A stretch of 64,000 bases of DNA from JADJXV01 sp046328995. GTDB lineage: Bacteria; Bacteroidota; Ignavibacteria; Kapaibacteriales; UBA961. Positions within the stretch are counted from its first letter, which is position 1. Every line of letters starts with the position of its first letter. This document shows, one piece after another, positions 56,591 to 64,000 of the stretch. Under the pieces are notes generated by a model. That model ran no database searches and was not told the DNA's origin. It saw only the letters and a program-made list of their open reading frames with translations. Both the position numbers and the translations under genes were made by a program. The stretch is taken from positions 434,001 to 498,000 of the forward strand of contig JAXLVN010000002.1 of the NCBI GenBank assembly GCA_046328995.1. The letters are read 5' to 3'.

Positions 56591-57967
56591 ATGAAAATTA
56601 TTGCTTCAATAATTCTACTCCTCTCGGCTCTCTCTCTTTCTGCGCAATCCTCCGGCGGCACAACCACCGGAGGAGAGCCAATTTACGTACGCCACGCTGA
56701 TCTCCTCTCGGGGTCCGATACCACCGGCATCCTCATTCGCGAACTCGTCGGTAATGTCCATATTGAGCAAGGAAATGTAACGCTACGTTGCAATCGCGCG
56801 ACGCAATACTTGGCCGAGAATCGTGTGGTCATGATTGGCAATGTGAAAGTCATCCAAGGCACGGTCACGCTCTCCGGTCCGAGCGCTAACTACGATGGTA
56901 ATACGAGAATTGCCACCGGCAATGAAGGCGTCAAAATCGTCGATCGTAAGACCACACTCACCGCCCGCGCCGGACGCTATTCAACTATTTCTGCAATTGC
57001 TAATTTTTATGGCAATGTTCGCGCTGAAGACGACTCCCTCGCCATCGATGCGGATACCATCGAATATCACCGCTCCACCGAAAACAGCTTCGCATCCGGG
57101 AATGTACTCATGCAAGCCAAGTATTCTAAAGCATTTATTGTGGGCGATTCAGCCGAGAATTATCCGTCGAAGTATTATTCCAGGGTAACGGGACATCCGA
57201 TTCTCTTTCAAATTGATACCGTTGCACCTCCTAAAGATTCATTGAATTCATCCAACGATTCATTGAAATTATCCACGAATCAACCGAACATTTCAAAACC
57301 CGATTCACTGCTTACCCGAAAAGATACCGCCGCCAAAAAACCGGATACAATGACGATTTCCTCGGTTGTGATGGAGTCGTATCGCGGCAAAAATGAACGC
57401 TATATCGCCACCGGACAGGTCGAAGTCGTACGCGGCGGACTCTCAGCCCGCGCCGATACCGTTCTCTATGGCAACAGCGACGAGAAGATTCTCCTGCGCG
57501 GCAAGCCGGTTGTGTGGTATGATTCCACGCAGTTAAGTGCTGATTCTATCAATGTTTATGTGCCACTGAAAAAACTTAAAAAAATCGAAGCATTTGCTAA
57601 TGCTTTCTCGGCTTCGCAGGATGATTCGCTGCATGCTGATAGGGTCAATCAGCTCTCGGGTGCGGCGATTACGATCGCTGTCGAACTCGACACCCTGCGC
57701 GAGGTCTTCGCGCGGGGCGAGGCGAAGAGTCTGTATTTCCTTATGAAAGAGACTGCGCCCGACGGTGCGGCACGGCACAGCGCCGACAGCATTCGCATTA
57801 CAATGGAAAACAGCAAGCCGGAAATCATCCGCTGGCTCGGCGGTGTCAATGGCGAGAATATTCCCGAACGAATGATGGAAGGCAAGAATAAAGATTATTA
57901 CTTACCGGCATGGCGCTGGGAGAAAACACGCCCGAAAAAGCGGGTGTTTGTGGGGAGGAAGAAATAG
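56591..57967 (+). CDS. OstA/LptA-like protein, probably lipopolysaccharide transport
   Basis: A 458-residue protein with a signal peptide (1-18, ending LSA-QS) and tandem OstA-type beta strands (RELVGNVHIEQGNVTLRCNRATQY, VVMIGNVKVIQGTVTLSGPSANY, GNVRAEDDSLAIDADTIEYH, ATGQVEVVRGGLSARADTVLYG). These jelly-roll strands form the periplasmic bridge that carries lipopolysaccharide. Longer than LptA and shorter than LptD, it matches the OstA-like proteins of Bacteroidetes-type genomes. Its last about 50 coding bases occur again at 59259-59308, beyond the next gene. Confidence 0.8.
   Translation: MKIIASIILLLSALSLSAQSSGGTTTGGEPIYVRHADLLSGSDTTGILIRELVGNVHIEQGNVTLRCNRATQYLAENRVVMIGNVKVIQGTVTLSGPSANYDGNTRIATGNEGVKIVDRKTTLTARAGRYSTISAIANFYGNVRAEDDSLAIDADTIEYHRSTENSFASGNVLMQAKYSKAFIVGDSAENYPSKYYSRVTGHPILFQIDTVAPPKDSLNSSNDSLKLSTNQPNISKPDSLLTRKDTAAKKPDTMTISSVVMESYRGKNERYIATGQVEVVRGGLSARADTVLYGNSDEKILLRGKPVVWYDSTQLSADSINVYVPLKKLKKIEAFANAFSASQDDSLHADRVNQLSGAAITIAVELDTLREVFARGEAKSLYFLMKETAPDGAARHSADSIRITMENSKPEIIRWLGGVNGENIPERMMEGKNKDYYLPAWRWEKTRPKKRVFVGRKK
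57913..57962. repeat. 50-bp direct repeat, left copy (3' end of the OstA-like gene)
   Basis: The segment gcgctgggagaaaacacgcc ... gtggggaggaaga is repeated at 59259-59308 with one mismatch. It contains an imperfect hairpin (aaacac-g-cccg with cgggtgttt). The two copies flank the AT-rich TPR gene. Confidence 0.9.
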
Positions 57968-58039
57968 GAGTAACGCATATTTTTGCTTTGTAATTTTCAA
58001 CATTTCATCACTTGAAGTTTCTTATAATGAGGCAATACA

Positions 58040-59236
58040 ATGTTCAAACTATATAGAGTATATGTTGTTCTATCCCTTTTACTATTAGCAAGTAAGACAC
58101 TGATCGCCATGCCAATGCCCAATGAAATTCCCGATTCATTACGAGTCAAACTTGACAAAGGAGTTATCGATAATTTGTTAATATCCGAGGGCGAATTGGA
58201 CTCTTTATTGCATAGCTACCCGGAGTCGGATTATTTATTGGCTCGGAAAATTAATCTGCTTATGGAAGAGCCGACGCATTTTCCTTTAGCCGAACGGTTG
58301 ATGAAATCTATTCCTAATCCTAGTACTTTTGTTTTAGCTGAAATAGCTAATTTTTATGTTTGTAATTCATATGATTTTAAAGCTGGATTACAAAAATTAA
58401 GTGAAAGTATTGCTAAAGATAATCGCAGAATCAATTGGTTATGTAGAATGTACTATGCCGAGATATTAGCTCAGGGCAGTTCTCTTGGAATAGATAACTG
58501 GCTTGAATTATCTGACCACTATTTTTCTGAAGCTCTTGAAATCAGCCCGGGGAATCCTCGGGTACTACTTGCATGGGCACGCTCTTCTTTAATAAACGTA
58601 CCATACGATAATAAGCTAGTGGATAAAGCCTCGCACTTATTAAGCATCATTCCTGAGGAATATGATCCTTCAAGAAAATATTCAGTAGAGGGATTATTAT
58701 GGATTAAGAAAAATAATCCAGCGGAAGCGCGAATTTTCTTACAAAAAGCGATCAACATTGATTCTAATTTTCTCGAACCTGTACTATTTCTGGTTGAGCT
58801 TGAAAATCAAGCTGGTAATTATCATATAGTTGAGAAGATTCTTAAACCATTAGTTATTAAATATCCTAATGACGTTATTTATCTTAGTGATTATGCTGAT
58901 GTACTGTTAAATTTAAGGAAGTTCAAGGATGCAATAAAGAGCTACGAGTATATCTTATCAATAGATACTAATCCAATCCCCAGTAGATTAAATAGAATTA
59001 AAATAGCAGAATCATATATTGCCTTAGCTGAATATAATAAGGCAGAGGAATCATTACGTGATGCACAAAAATTAAGTTCTTCTGTCGAAGCGGAGGTACT
59101 CCTGATGGTAGTACATTGGTTAAAGCACAAAGATATAAAAAACGAAATAATCAATTTTTTCCAACAACACCCAGGAGATTTTGTCAAGATACATGTTCAA
59201 AGTGTATTTGATAAGTATGGGGTGAAACTTAAGTAA
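58040..59236 (+). CDS. Secreted TPR protein, AT-rich
   Basis: A 398-residue protein with a signal peptide (1-24, ending LIAMP) and TPR-like helical pairs over most of its length (for example NPAEARIFLQKAINIDSNFLEPVLFLVELENQAGNY and FKDAIKSYEYILSIDTNPIPSRLNRIKIAESYIALAEYNKAEESL). It is probably periplasmic or lies on the outer surface and is a scaffold; no partner is known. Base use is clearly more AT-rich than in the OstA-like gene. It is bracketed by a 50-bp direct repeat, suggesting it was inserted here. Confidence 0.7.
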   Translation: MFKLYRVYVVLSLLLLASKTLIAMPMPNEIPDSLRVKLDKGVIDNLLISEGELDSLLHSYPESDYLLARKINLLMEEPTHFPLAERLMKSIPNPSTFVLAEIANFYVCNSYDFKAGLQKLSESIAKDNRRINWLCRMYYAEILAQGSSLGIDNWLELSDHYFSEALEISPGNPRVLLAWARSSLINVPYDNKLVDKASHLLSIIPEEYDPSRKYSVEGLLWIKKNNPAEARIFLQKAINIDSNFLEPVLFLVELENQAGNYHIVEKILKPLVIKYPNDVIYLSDYADVLLNLRKFKDAIKSYEYILSIDTNPIPSRLNRIKIAESYIALAEYNKAEESLRDAQKLSSSVEAEVLLMVVHWLKHKDIKNEIINFFQQHPGDFVKIHVQSVFDKYGVKLK

Positions 59237-59258
59237 GACCTGATTGGAAATTGGCTTT

Positions 59259-59308
59259 GCGCTTGGAGAAAACACGCCCGAAAAAGCGGGTGTTTGTGGG
59301 GAGGAAGA
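59259..59308. repeat. 50-bp direct repeat, right copy
   Basis: A duplicate of the 3' coding end of the OstA-like gene (57913-57962) with one mismatch, here not part of any credible gene. An upstream in-frame start of the next gene (59294) falls inside it and is therefore unlikely. Confidence 0.9.
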
Positions 59309-59386
59309 GGTAGAAAGGTAAGGATTATTCCCTATATTTGTCACAATAGTATCACACGATTTATCAACCATATACAAGGATTTCAC

Positions 59387-60568
59387 ATGCGCTTCTTGTT
59401 CCTGCTTTTTATAGCATTCACCGGCACAGCCATCATCGCCTCGGCACAACTCAACCTTCCGGTTAAAATTCTTCAGGGAAATTGTATCCACACGATTATT
59501 GTGCACAATGATACGCTTTGGGGCGTGCAGAGTGCGATGGGACTGCATGAACAATATGGATATTCAGCAGATAGAGGTAGAACGTGGACAATGGTCGGTT
59601 GGGGTGGTGATGTTGGATTTATAAGTAAAACACGTTCAGGTACCGATACATTTTATTATGTCGATCACAGAATTACCTCACTAGTGTTTCACAACGATGA
59701 ATTATATTACGCTACCGATATGATCGGCAGCCCGATGGATACTGTTTACGATGTAGGCGGACTTTATGGAAGAAAAAGCCGTCATGTAGCAAATACGTAT
59801 GGAGATATATACTCTTTACTCTGGAAAGATTCCATACTAATCTTTCAACACCAAAATGATGATGTTGCAGGAACTTATCTCAAATATAGTTCAAATAATG
59901 GCAAATCTTGGTCAAATCCACCAGGATTGAAAATAGAGTATCATGAAACCTCAGGCGCTACTTTCATGGGTGATATTACATTCTATTTCGTAAAACGTTT
60001 TCAGAATGAATATAACGTAGTCCTTGCAGTACAAGGAGATTCAATGATTACATTGCCCACAAACAAATCGGGATGGCGTGAGGAATACGGTCATGCATTC
60101 ACCAGCTACAAAAGCCACCTTCTTCTCGTTCTCAACGACTCCCTCTTTACCTCGCCTGATTCTGCAAAAACATGGTATCATATTCCCACACCGAAAGGAT
60201 TCTCGCCGCATTCCGTTGCCGTAATTGGGGATACACTTTATGTTGCGCCGCCACGAGCGTCATGGGATAAACCGTGCACTGTTGTCGGAGTTGAGGAGGA
60301 AGTTCGCAACGAGTCCCAACAGCAAACCATTACCTACAATCAATCATCACTTATTCTCCGTGGTTTTTCGGATACAGAGCGAGCCGTGCGGTCGGTGGAA
60401 GTGGTTGATGTGTTAGGGCGTTTGGTGTATCACACGCAAGACAGTCGAGAATTCTATTCAACGTTGTATATTCCCATGGAAACCGGCAGATTATCCACCG
60501 GACTCTACAACGTTATCCTCCAGCTTGAGAGTGGCCGGCGGATGTGTGTGGCTTTTGTGAAGTATTGA
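59387..60568 (+). CDS. Secreted BNR-like repeat protein with a T9SS-type C-terminus
   Basis: 393 residues from the ATG at 59387, which has AAGGA at 59376-59380 and gives a proper signal peptide (MRFLFLLFIAFTGTAIIASA). The middle part has Asp-box / BNR-type beta-propeller motifs (SADRGRTWTMVG, SSNNGKSWSNPP, SPDSAKTWYHIP). The last roughly 75 residues (LILRGFSDTERAVRSVEVVDVLGRLVY to LSTGLYNVILQLESGRRM) look like a T9SS type A sorting domain without the usual NPxxN-type start. Probably a secreted surface protein; no enzyme activity can be inferred. Confidence 0.72.
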   Translation: MRFLFLLFIAFTGTAIIASAQLNLPVKILQGNCIHTIIVHNDTLWGVQSAMGLHEQYGYSADRGRTWTMVGWGGDVGFISKTRSGTDTFYYVDHRITSLVFHNDELYYATDMIGSPMDTVYDVGGLYGRKSRHVANTYGDIYSLLWKDSILIFQHQNDDVAGTYLKYSSNNGKSWSNPPGLKIEYHETSGATFMGDITFYFVKRFQNEYNVVLAVQGDSMITLPTNKSGWREEYGHAFTSYKSHLLLVLNDSLFTSPDSAKTWYHIPTPKGFSPHSVAVIGDTLYVAPPRASWDKPCTVVGVEEEVRNESQQQTITYNQSSLILRGFSDTERAVRSVEVVDVLGRLVYHTQDSREFYSTLYIPMETGRLSTGLYNVILQLESGRRMCVAFVKY

Positions 60569-60653
60569 ATATCGAGGTTCTCTGACAAATTTTGTGGTCG
60601 TAGAATTTCACGATGCATTATAGCAACTCTAACGGCACAACAGGTAATTTTTT

Positions 60654-60708
60654 AACGCAAAGACGCAGAGAACGCAAAGAATTCTCTGCATCTCTGCGCC
60701 TTTGCGTT
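60654..60708. repeat. Inverted repeat aacgcaaag-cgcagaga
   Basis: Arms 60654-60671 and 60691-60708 pair at 17 of 18 positions, and the 19-base loop itself contains acgcaaag and ctctgca. T- and A-runs flank it, so it may also serve as a bidirectional terminator between the converging genes. Confidence 0.8.
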
Positions 60709-60768
60709 GAAAAAATACCACTAGCCGGACATTGAGCGAAGTCAAAATGAAAGCTAGTAGTTATGAAG

Positions 60769-61542
60769 TTACTCCACCTCCCGTATCCTCACTCCACTCA
60801 CCTCATCAATCGTCACAAACGTGGCAGGTTTATCCGTCCAGCAGCCGCTGTTGATGTAGGTGATACCGGAGGCGGATTGTTGGGCAGGACGGTGCGTATG
60901 ACCGCAAAAAATATAGTCGGCGCCCTTTTTCTTGGCGAGTTTGATGGCACTTTTCGCGGTTGTATTCGAAACGCCAATGAACTTTTTACTCGTCCGCTTC
61001 ACCCAGCGGCTGAAGCGTTGATTCTTGGTATCGAGTTTTTGAATAAGGAGATAGCACGCATTAGCGATATGGGTAATTCTCACATTCTTGGTCACAAAAC
61101 GGTCGAATTGGTGTCCGTGCGTGGCGTAGTACTTCTTACCCTGAAATTCCCACAAATACTCCTCCACTACTTCCACACCAAGGAAATGCGAGAGTACCTC
61201 GGCGGCGCTGTCGTGATTGCCAATAATCCAAATCACCTCGCACCCGCGCTTGGGATGCGAAAGCTTGCGGATATGCGAGAGCACCTTCCAGTCATTCTTG
61301 CCTAAACGCTTGAAATTCAAGTCGTCAAAGATATCTCCATTGAGAATTAACCGCCGGAAGGAATGCGACATCAGCGTGCGGAGTAATGGCTTGGAACGTG
61401 CCACTTCCGAACCCAAATGCACATCCGAAATGATGAGTGTGTCCACGGCGGTAATGGACGAATTGATGGGTTCGAATTCGGCAATGTCGTCGTCATAACC
61501 TGCTTGTATATCTTCTAGTTCTAGTATATCTTCGGAGTGCAT
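60769..61542 (-). CDS. LpxH-like metallophosphoesterase
   Basis: A 257-residue calcineurin-type phosphoesterase. The metal motifs are in order: DTLIISDVHLGSE, LNGDIFDDL, WIIGNHDS, YATHGHQFD and FCGHTHRPAQ. This order and length fit UDP-2,3-diacylglucosamine hydrolase (LpxH) and its relatives (COG2908-like), which act in lipid A synthesis; a close paralogous role cannot be excluded. An acidic N-terminal extension of about 30 residues precedes the domain. Confidence 0.8.
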   Translation of the reverse strand: MHSEDILELEDIQAGYDDDIAEFEPINSSITAVDTLIISDVHLGSEVARSKPLLRTLMSHSFRRLILNGDIFDDLNFKRLGKNDWKVLSHIRKLSHPKRGCEVIWIIGNHDSAAEVLSHFLGVEVVEEYLWEFQGKKYYATHGHQFDRFVTKNVRITHIANACYLLIQKLDTKNQRFSRWVKRTSKKFIGVSNTTAKSAIKLAKKKGADYIFCGHTHRPAQQSASGITYINSGCWTDKPATFVTIDEVSGVRIREVE

Positions 61543-61991
61543 ATACTGCTGCTTTTGTTTGTAATACGAAAATTGATTAAAAAGTATGTCATTCTGAAGA
61601 TGGAATTAAAAACTTTAAAAAAAGCAAGTCATGACACAGCAAATACTTGCAAAAGAGGATTTTCGCTATACGCAGTCGGAAGAATTCCTCCCACAGGGTT
61701 ACACTGGGTATGCTCACAGAGTCTCACACAGCAGTATTCCGCTGTGAACTCTGTGAAAAACTCTGTGAAACTCTGTGGGAAACTCATTCTCACTCAACAA
61801 ATGCAAGTCATATAAAAAGAACAGGTTATAAAACTGTCATTGATAAGGAGTCTTCGACTGAAGAATCGAAACTTGATGATAACGTAAGAGCATTACCGTT
61901 CAGCCAGTTTCGATTCTTCACCCTAAGAAGGGTTCAGAATGACAGCATTTTGGTTTTTGATAAATACGCTACTTTTAAATTCATATCGGAA
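61543..61991. other. Intergenic region with dispersed repeats
   Basis: About 450 bases with no supported gene. It contains tandem ctctgtgaaa-type units (61746-61785) and an inverted repeat gaagaatcgaaac (61860-61872) with gtttcgattcttc (61907-61919), followed by aagggttcagaatgacag. A related sequence, cattctgagggaatcttcg, is at 62944-62962. This looks like a mosaic of small dispersed repeats. Confidence 0.5.
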
Positions 61992-62864
61992 TTACACCAC
62001 GCGTCGTAATTTCGCCCGCGAAGACAACTCACTATCATACAACCGCTTAACGCCGTCGCCCATCGCTTTTTCAACGTCTCTGATATTCGACACAAGGCGC
62101 ATGAGCCCGCCAATTTCTACCGATGCCGCCTGGTCGGTGCCCCACATTGCACGGTCGAGCGTGATATGGCGTTCGACAAATGTCGCACCGAGGGCGACCG
62201 CTGCCCAGGTCGTGGCGAGTCCGGTTTCATGACCCGAGTAACCGATGGGAGTGTCGTATATCTGTCCGAGAGTATGAATCATTTTGAGGTTAAGTTCTTC
62301 TACCTTACACGGATACGCGCTTGTTGAATGTGCGATAAGTAGATTTTCTGTGCCTATTTCCTCAACGGCGGCATCGATTTCATCCATTGTGGACATTCCG
62401 GTCGAGATGATAAGCGGCTTGCCGGTGGAAATCATCGCATTGAGGAGTTTATGATCGGTGAGTGAGGCAGAGGCAGCTTTGTAGCATGGCGTATCGAATT
62501 GTTCGATAAACTCGACGGCCTGTTCATCCCAACATGAAGCAAACCATTGAATTCCCTTTTGCTTACAGTAGCGGTCGATTTCATCATATTCGCTGTAATC
62601 GAATTCTACTTTATACCGGTAATCGATATACGTCATGCGTCCCCACGGCGTATCACGTTCGATATGCCATTGGTCTTTCGGCACGCAGAGTTCTGGCGTG
62701 CGCTTCTGGAATTTCACGGCATGGCAGCCGGCGATATAGGCGCCGTCAATCATTTTTTTAGCAACTTCGACCGAACCGTTGTGGTTGATACCAATCTCTG
62801 CAATCACATAAATCGGTTGATTTTTCCCGACGGTTTTGTTGCCGATCTGTACTGTTTCTGACAT
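61992..62864 (-). CDS. NeuB-family sialic-acid-type synthase (short form)
   Basis: A 290-residue TIM-barrel enzyme of the N-acetylneuraminate/legionaminate/pseudaminate synthase family, which condenses phosphoenolpyruvate with an amino sugar. Visible are YVIAEIGINHNGSVEVAK, AVKFQKR, STGMSTMDEIDAAV, IAHSTSAYPC, IGYSGHE and GATFVERHITLDRAMWGTDQAASVE. Length ends after the barrel, so the C-terminal antifreeze-like SAF domain found in many NeuB proteins is missing. It lies upstream or downstream of an SDR gene on the same strand, suggesting a sugar-biosynthesis locus. Exact product unknown. Confidence 0.88.
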   Translation of the reverse strand: MSETVQIGNKTVGKNQPIYVIAEIGINHNGSVEVAKKMIDGAYIAGCHAVKFQKRTPELCVPKDQWHIERDTPWGRMTYIDYRYKVEFDYSEYDEIDRYCKQKGIQWFASCWDEQAVEFIEQFDTPCYKAASASLTDHKLLNAMISTGKPLIISTGMSTMDEIDAAVEEIGTENLLIAHSTSAYPCKVEELNLKMIHTLGQIYDTPIGYSGHETGLATTWAAVALGATFVERHITLDRAMWGTDQAASVEIGGLMRLVSNIRDVEKAMGDGVKRLYDSELSSRAKLRRVV

Positions 62865-63236
62865 GTGTTTATCCTTTGTTTGTAAAGAAGTTGCGATGTG
62901 TGTAATGTAGATAATTAATCTGCCTGTTTCTTACCTTACCTGTCATTCTGAGGGAATCTTCGACCGAAGAATCGACGCGTGCTTTGTACTTATACTACCT
63001 TTTATTCTGAGAACCCGACAACCTAAAACTGTTCGTTCTCGATTACAATGACAGTTGTATCCACTTGCCAATCCCCCGCCTAAGAAGGCGACCCCTTTTT
63101 CAAGAGGTCAAAGATTCAAAACGTCCCCTTGATAAAGGGGAAAATGTTTGCGAAGCAAACGAAGGGGATTTAGGGCGATGGAATAAGTCTATGATTTTAC
63201 TGAAAATTATTATTTTAAACCCACTCATTTTAATTC
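62865..63236. other. Intergenic region between the SDR and NeuB genes
   Basis: About 370 bases. It contains cattctgagggaatcttcgaccgaagaatc (62944-62973), a hairpin tcccctt-gata-aagggga (63124-63141) and a hairpin gtttgc-gaa-gcaaac (63146-63160) followed by gaaggggatttagggcgatgg. All look like dispersed repeats; no gene is supported. Confidence 0.5.
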
Positions 63237-64000
63237 TCACCACGCCGTCCACCCTCCATCGACGACGAGATTTGCGCCGGTCATATACTGCGATGCGTCA
63301 CTTGCCAGAAAGACAAGCGCTCCTTGATAATCGGAGGAACCTGCCATTCTGCCGAGAGGTGTTTTGCGGGCGTAATTATCTTTGAAATAATCAGGTTGAC
63401 CATTCTCTACTCCGCCCGGCGATAATGCATTTACCCGTACTGCCGACTTCCCCCAGTACGTGGCAAGAAAACGGGTAAATGACAGAACCGCACCTTTAGA
63501 CGTCGGATAAACCGCTGATTTATAAAATGCTTGCGTGCCATCCGGTAATTGATAAATGGATTGGTCCGGCGCGACGATGCCGTAAGTCGATGCAATATTG
63601 ATAATACTTCCCTTGCCCTGGCGCGCCATTTCAGCGCCGAGAATCTGCGAACAGAGGAACATTCCCGTGACATTCACATCCATCACCCTGCGCCATAATT
63701 CGAGTGGATAGTCTTCGAATTTCGAACTTTCCGGGCCGCCAAGCGGATTCTCCACCATATCGTTCATTGCGGCATTATTGACGAGGATATCGATTCGGTT
63801 GAAATTATATAATATTTTGTCCCGTAAAGTAGTTATTGATTCTTTCGACGTTACGTCCACACTCACGCCGAGCGTATTTTCACCTAAGGAAGCGGCGAAT
63901 TCACGGCAGCGTTCCTCGTTCAAATCAGCCACCACGACCTGCGCGCCGGCGCTGTGGAGCGCCTTGCAATGTTCGATTCCAATCAAACCCAATGCGCCGG
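63237..64000 (-). CDS. Short-chain dehydrogenase/reductase (N-terminus outside window)
   Basis: Partial SDR oxidoreductase: the window edge cuts it within the NAD(P)-binding loop (GALGLIG). About 254 residues are present, including VVVADLNEE, ILVNNAAMND, the catalytic serine in INIASTYG, the YxxxK pair in YPTSKGAVLSF, and the C-terminal FLASDASQYMTGANLVVDGGW. A TTG at 63992 is not the true start. Next to a NeuB-type gene it could act in amino-sugar or nucleotide-sugar formation, as PtmA-like enzymes do, but this is inference. Confidence 0.88.
   Translation of the reverse strand, partial: GALGLIGIEHCKALHSAGAQVVVADLNEERCREFAASLGENTLGVSVDVTSKESITTLRDKILYNFNRIDILVNNAAMNDMVENPLGGPESSKFEDYPLELWRRVMDVNVTGMFLCSQILGAEMARQGKGSIINIASTYGIVAPDQSIYQLPDGTQAFYKSAVYPTSKGAVLSFTRFLATYWGKSAVRVNALSPGGVENGQPDYFKDNYARKTPLGRMAGSSDYQGALVFLASDASQYMTGANLVVDGGWTAW

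Noticed and set aside
61537..62009. Short plus-strand frames between the phosphoesterase and NeuB genes
   Set aside because: They translate tandem and inverted repeats and lack any recognisable protein features.

Overview
The window looks like a chromosomal segment of a Gram-negative bacterium of the FCB group, most likely on the Chlorobi / Ignavibacteria / Kapabacteria side. The evidence is: several large secreted proteins end in type IX secretion (T9SS) type A sorting domains; lipopolysaccharide functions are present (an OstA/LptA-like protein and an LpxH-like phosphoesterase); and elongation factor P has the tip RTPGNLRAF, which I remember from Chlorobi. This placement is inferred from gene content; no phylogeny was run.

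Layout. 1-2994: mfd (minus, 3' end outside the window). 3754-10721: two tandem paralogous T9SS cargo proteins with eight fibronectin-III-like repeats each. 10937-15495: Yip1-like membrane protein, M16 peptidase, M50 site-2-type protease and the MeaB GTPase. 15513-20079: an intergenic repeat zone (15-bp tandem units plus other dispersed modules) invaded by two identical IS630-type elements and one IS1634-type element, ending one base from the purH stop codon. 20081-24172: purH, then a compact exosortase-H-type locus (IPTL-CTERM LamG substrate, exosortase, associated membrane protein). 24198-26272: mltG and an unknown membrane protein with two similar halves. 26470-30752: STAND-type ATPase with TPRs, MBL-fold hydrolase and a DnaC/IstB-like ATPase. 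30753-32909: a composite repeat holding a third IS630 copy, itself split by a truncated IS4-type element. 33571-36539: ECF sigma factor, a membrane protein with a sigma-regulator layout that ends in a T9SS sorting domain, and a trypsin-like protease. 36618-42543: P-loop kinase-like protein, priA, yihY-like gene, flhF. 42811-51693: a second tandem pair of about 1,420-residue T9SS proteins with an IgGFc-binding-like N-terminus. 51933-54542: tRNA-Cys, efp, accB, accC. 54991-60568: two AT-rich lipoproteins, gcvH, an OstA-like protein, an AT-rich TPR protein and a T9SS BNR-like protein. 60769-64000: LpxH-like phosphoesterase, NeuB-like synthase, and an SDR dehydrogenase cut by the right edge.

How the parts fit. 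Much of the window concerns the cell surface: five T9SS-tagged products, an exosortase substrate with its enzyme, and envelope assembly genes. The sigma factor / CTD-bearing membrane protein / protease operon is the best candidate for an undescribed system, because it could couple transcription to the T9SS. The repeat family lying just downstream of four stop codons, always in the same orientation relative to the gene, is the most striking non-coding signal. The STAND-MBL-ATPase cluster is a weaker candidate for a defence or signalling module.
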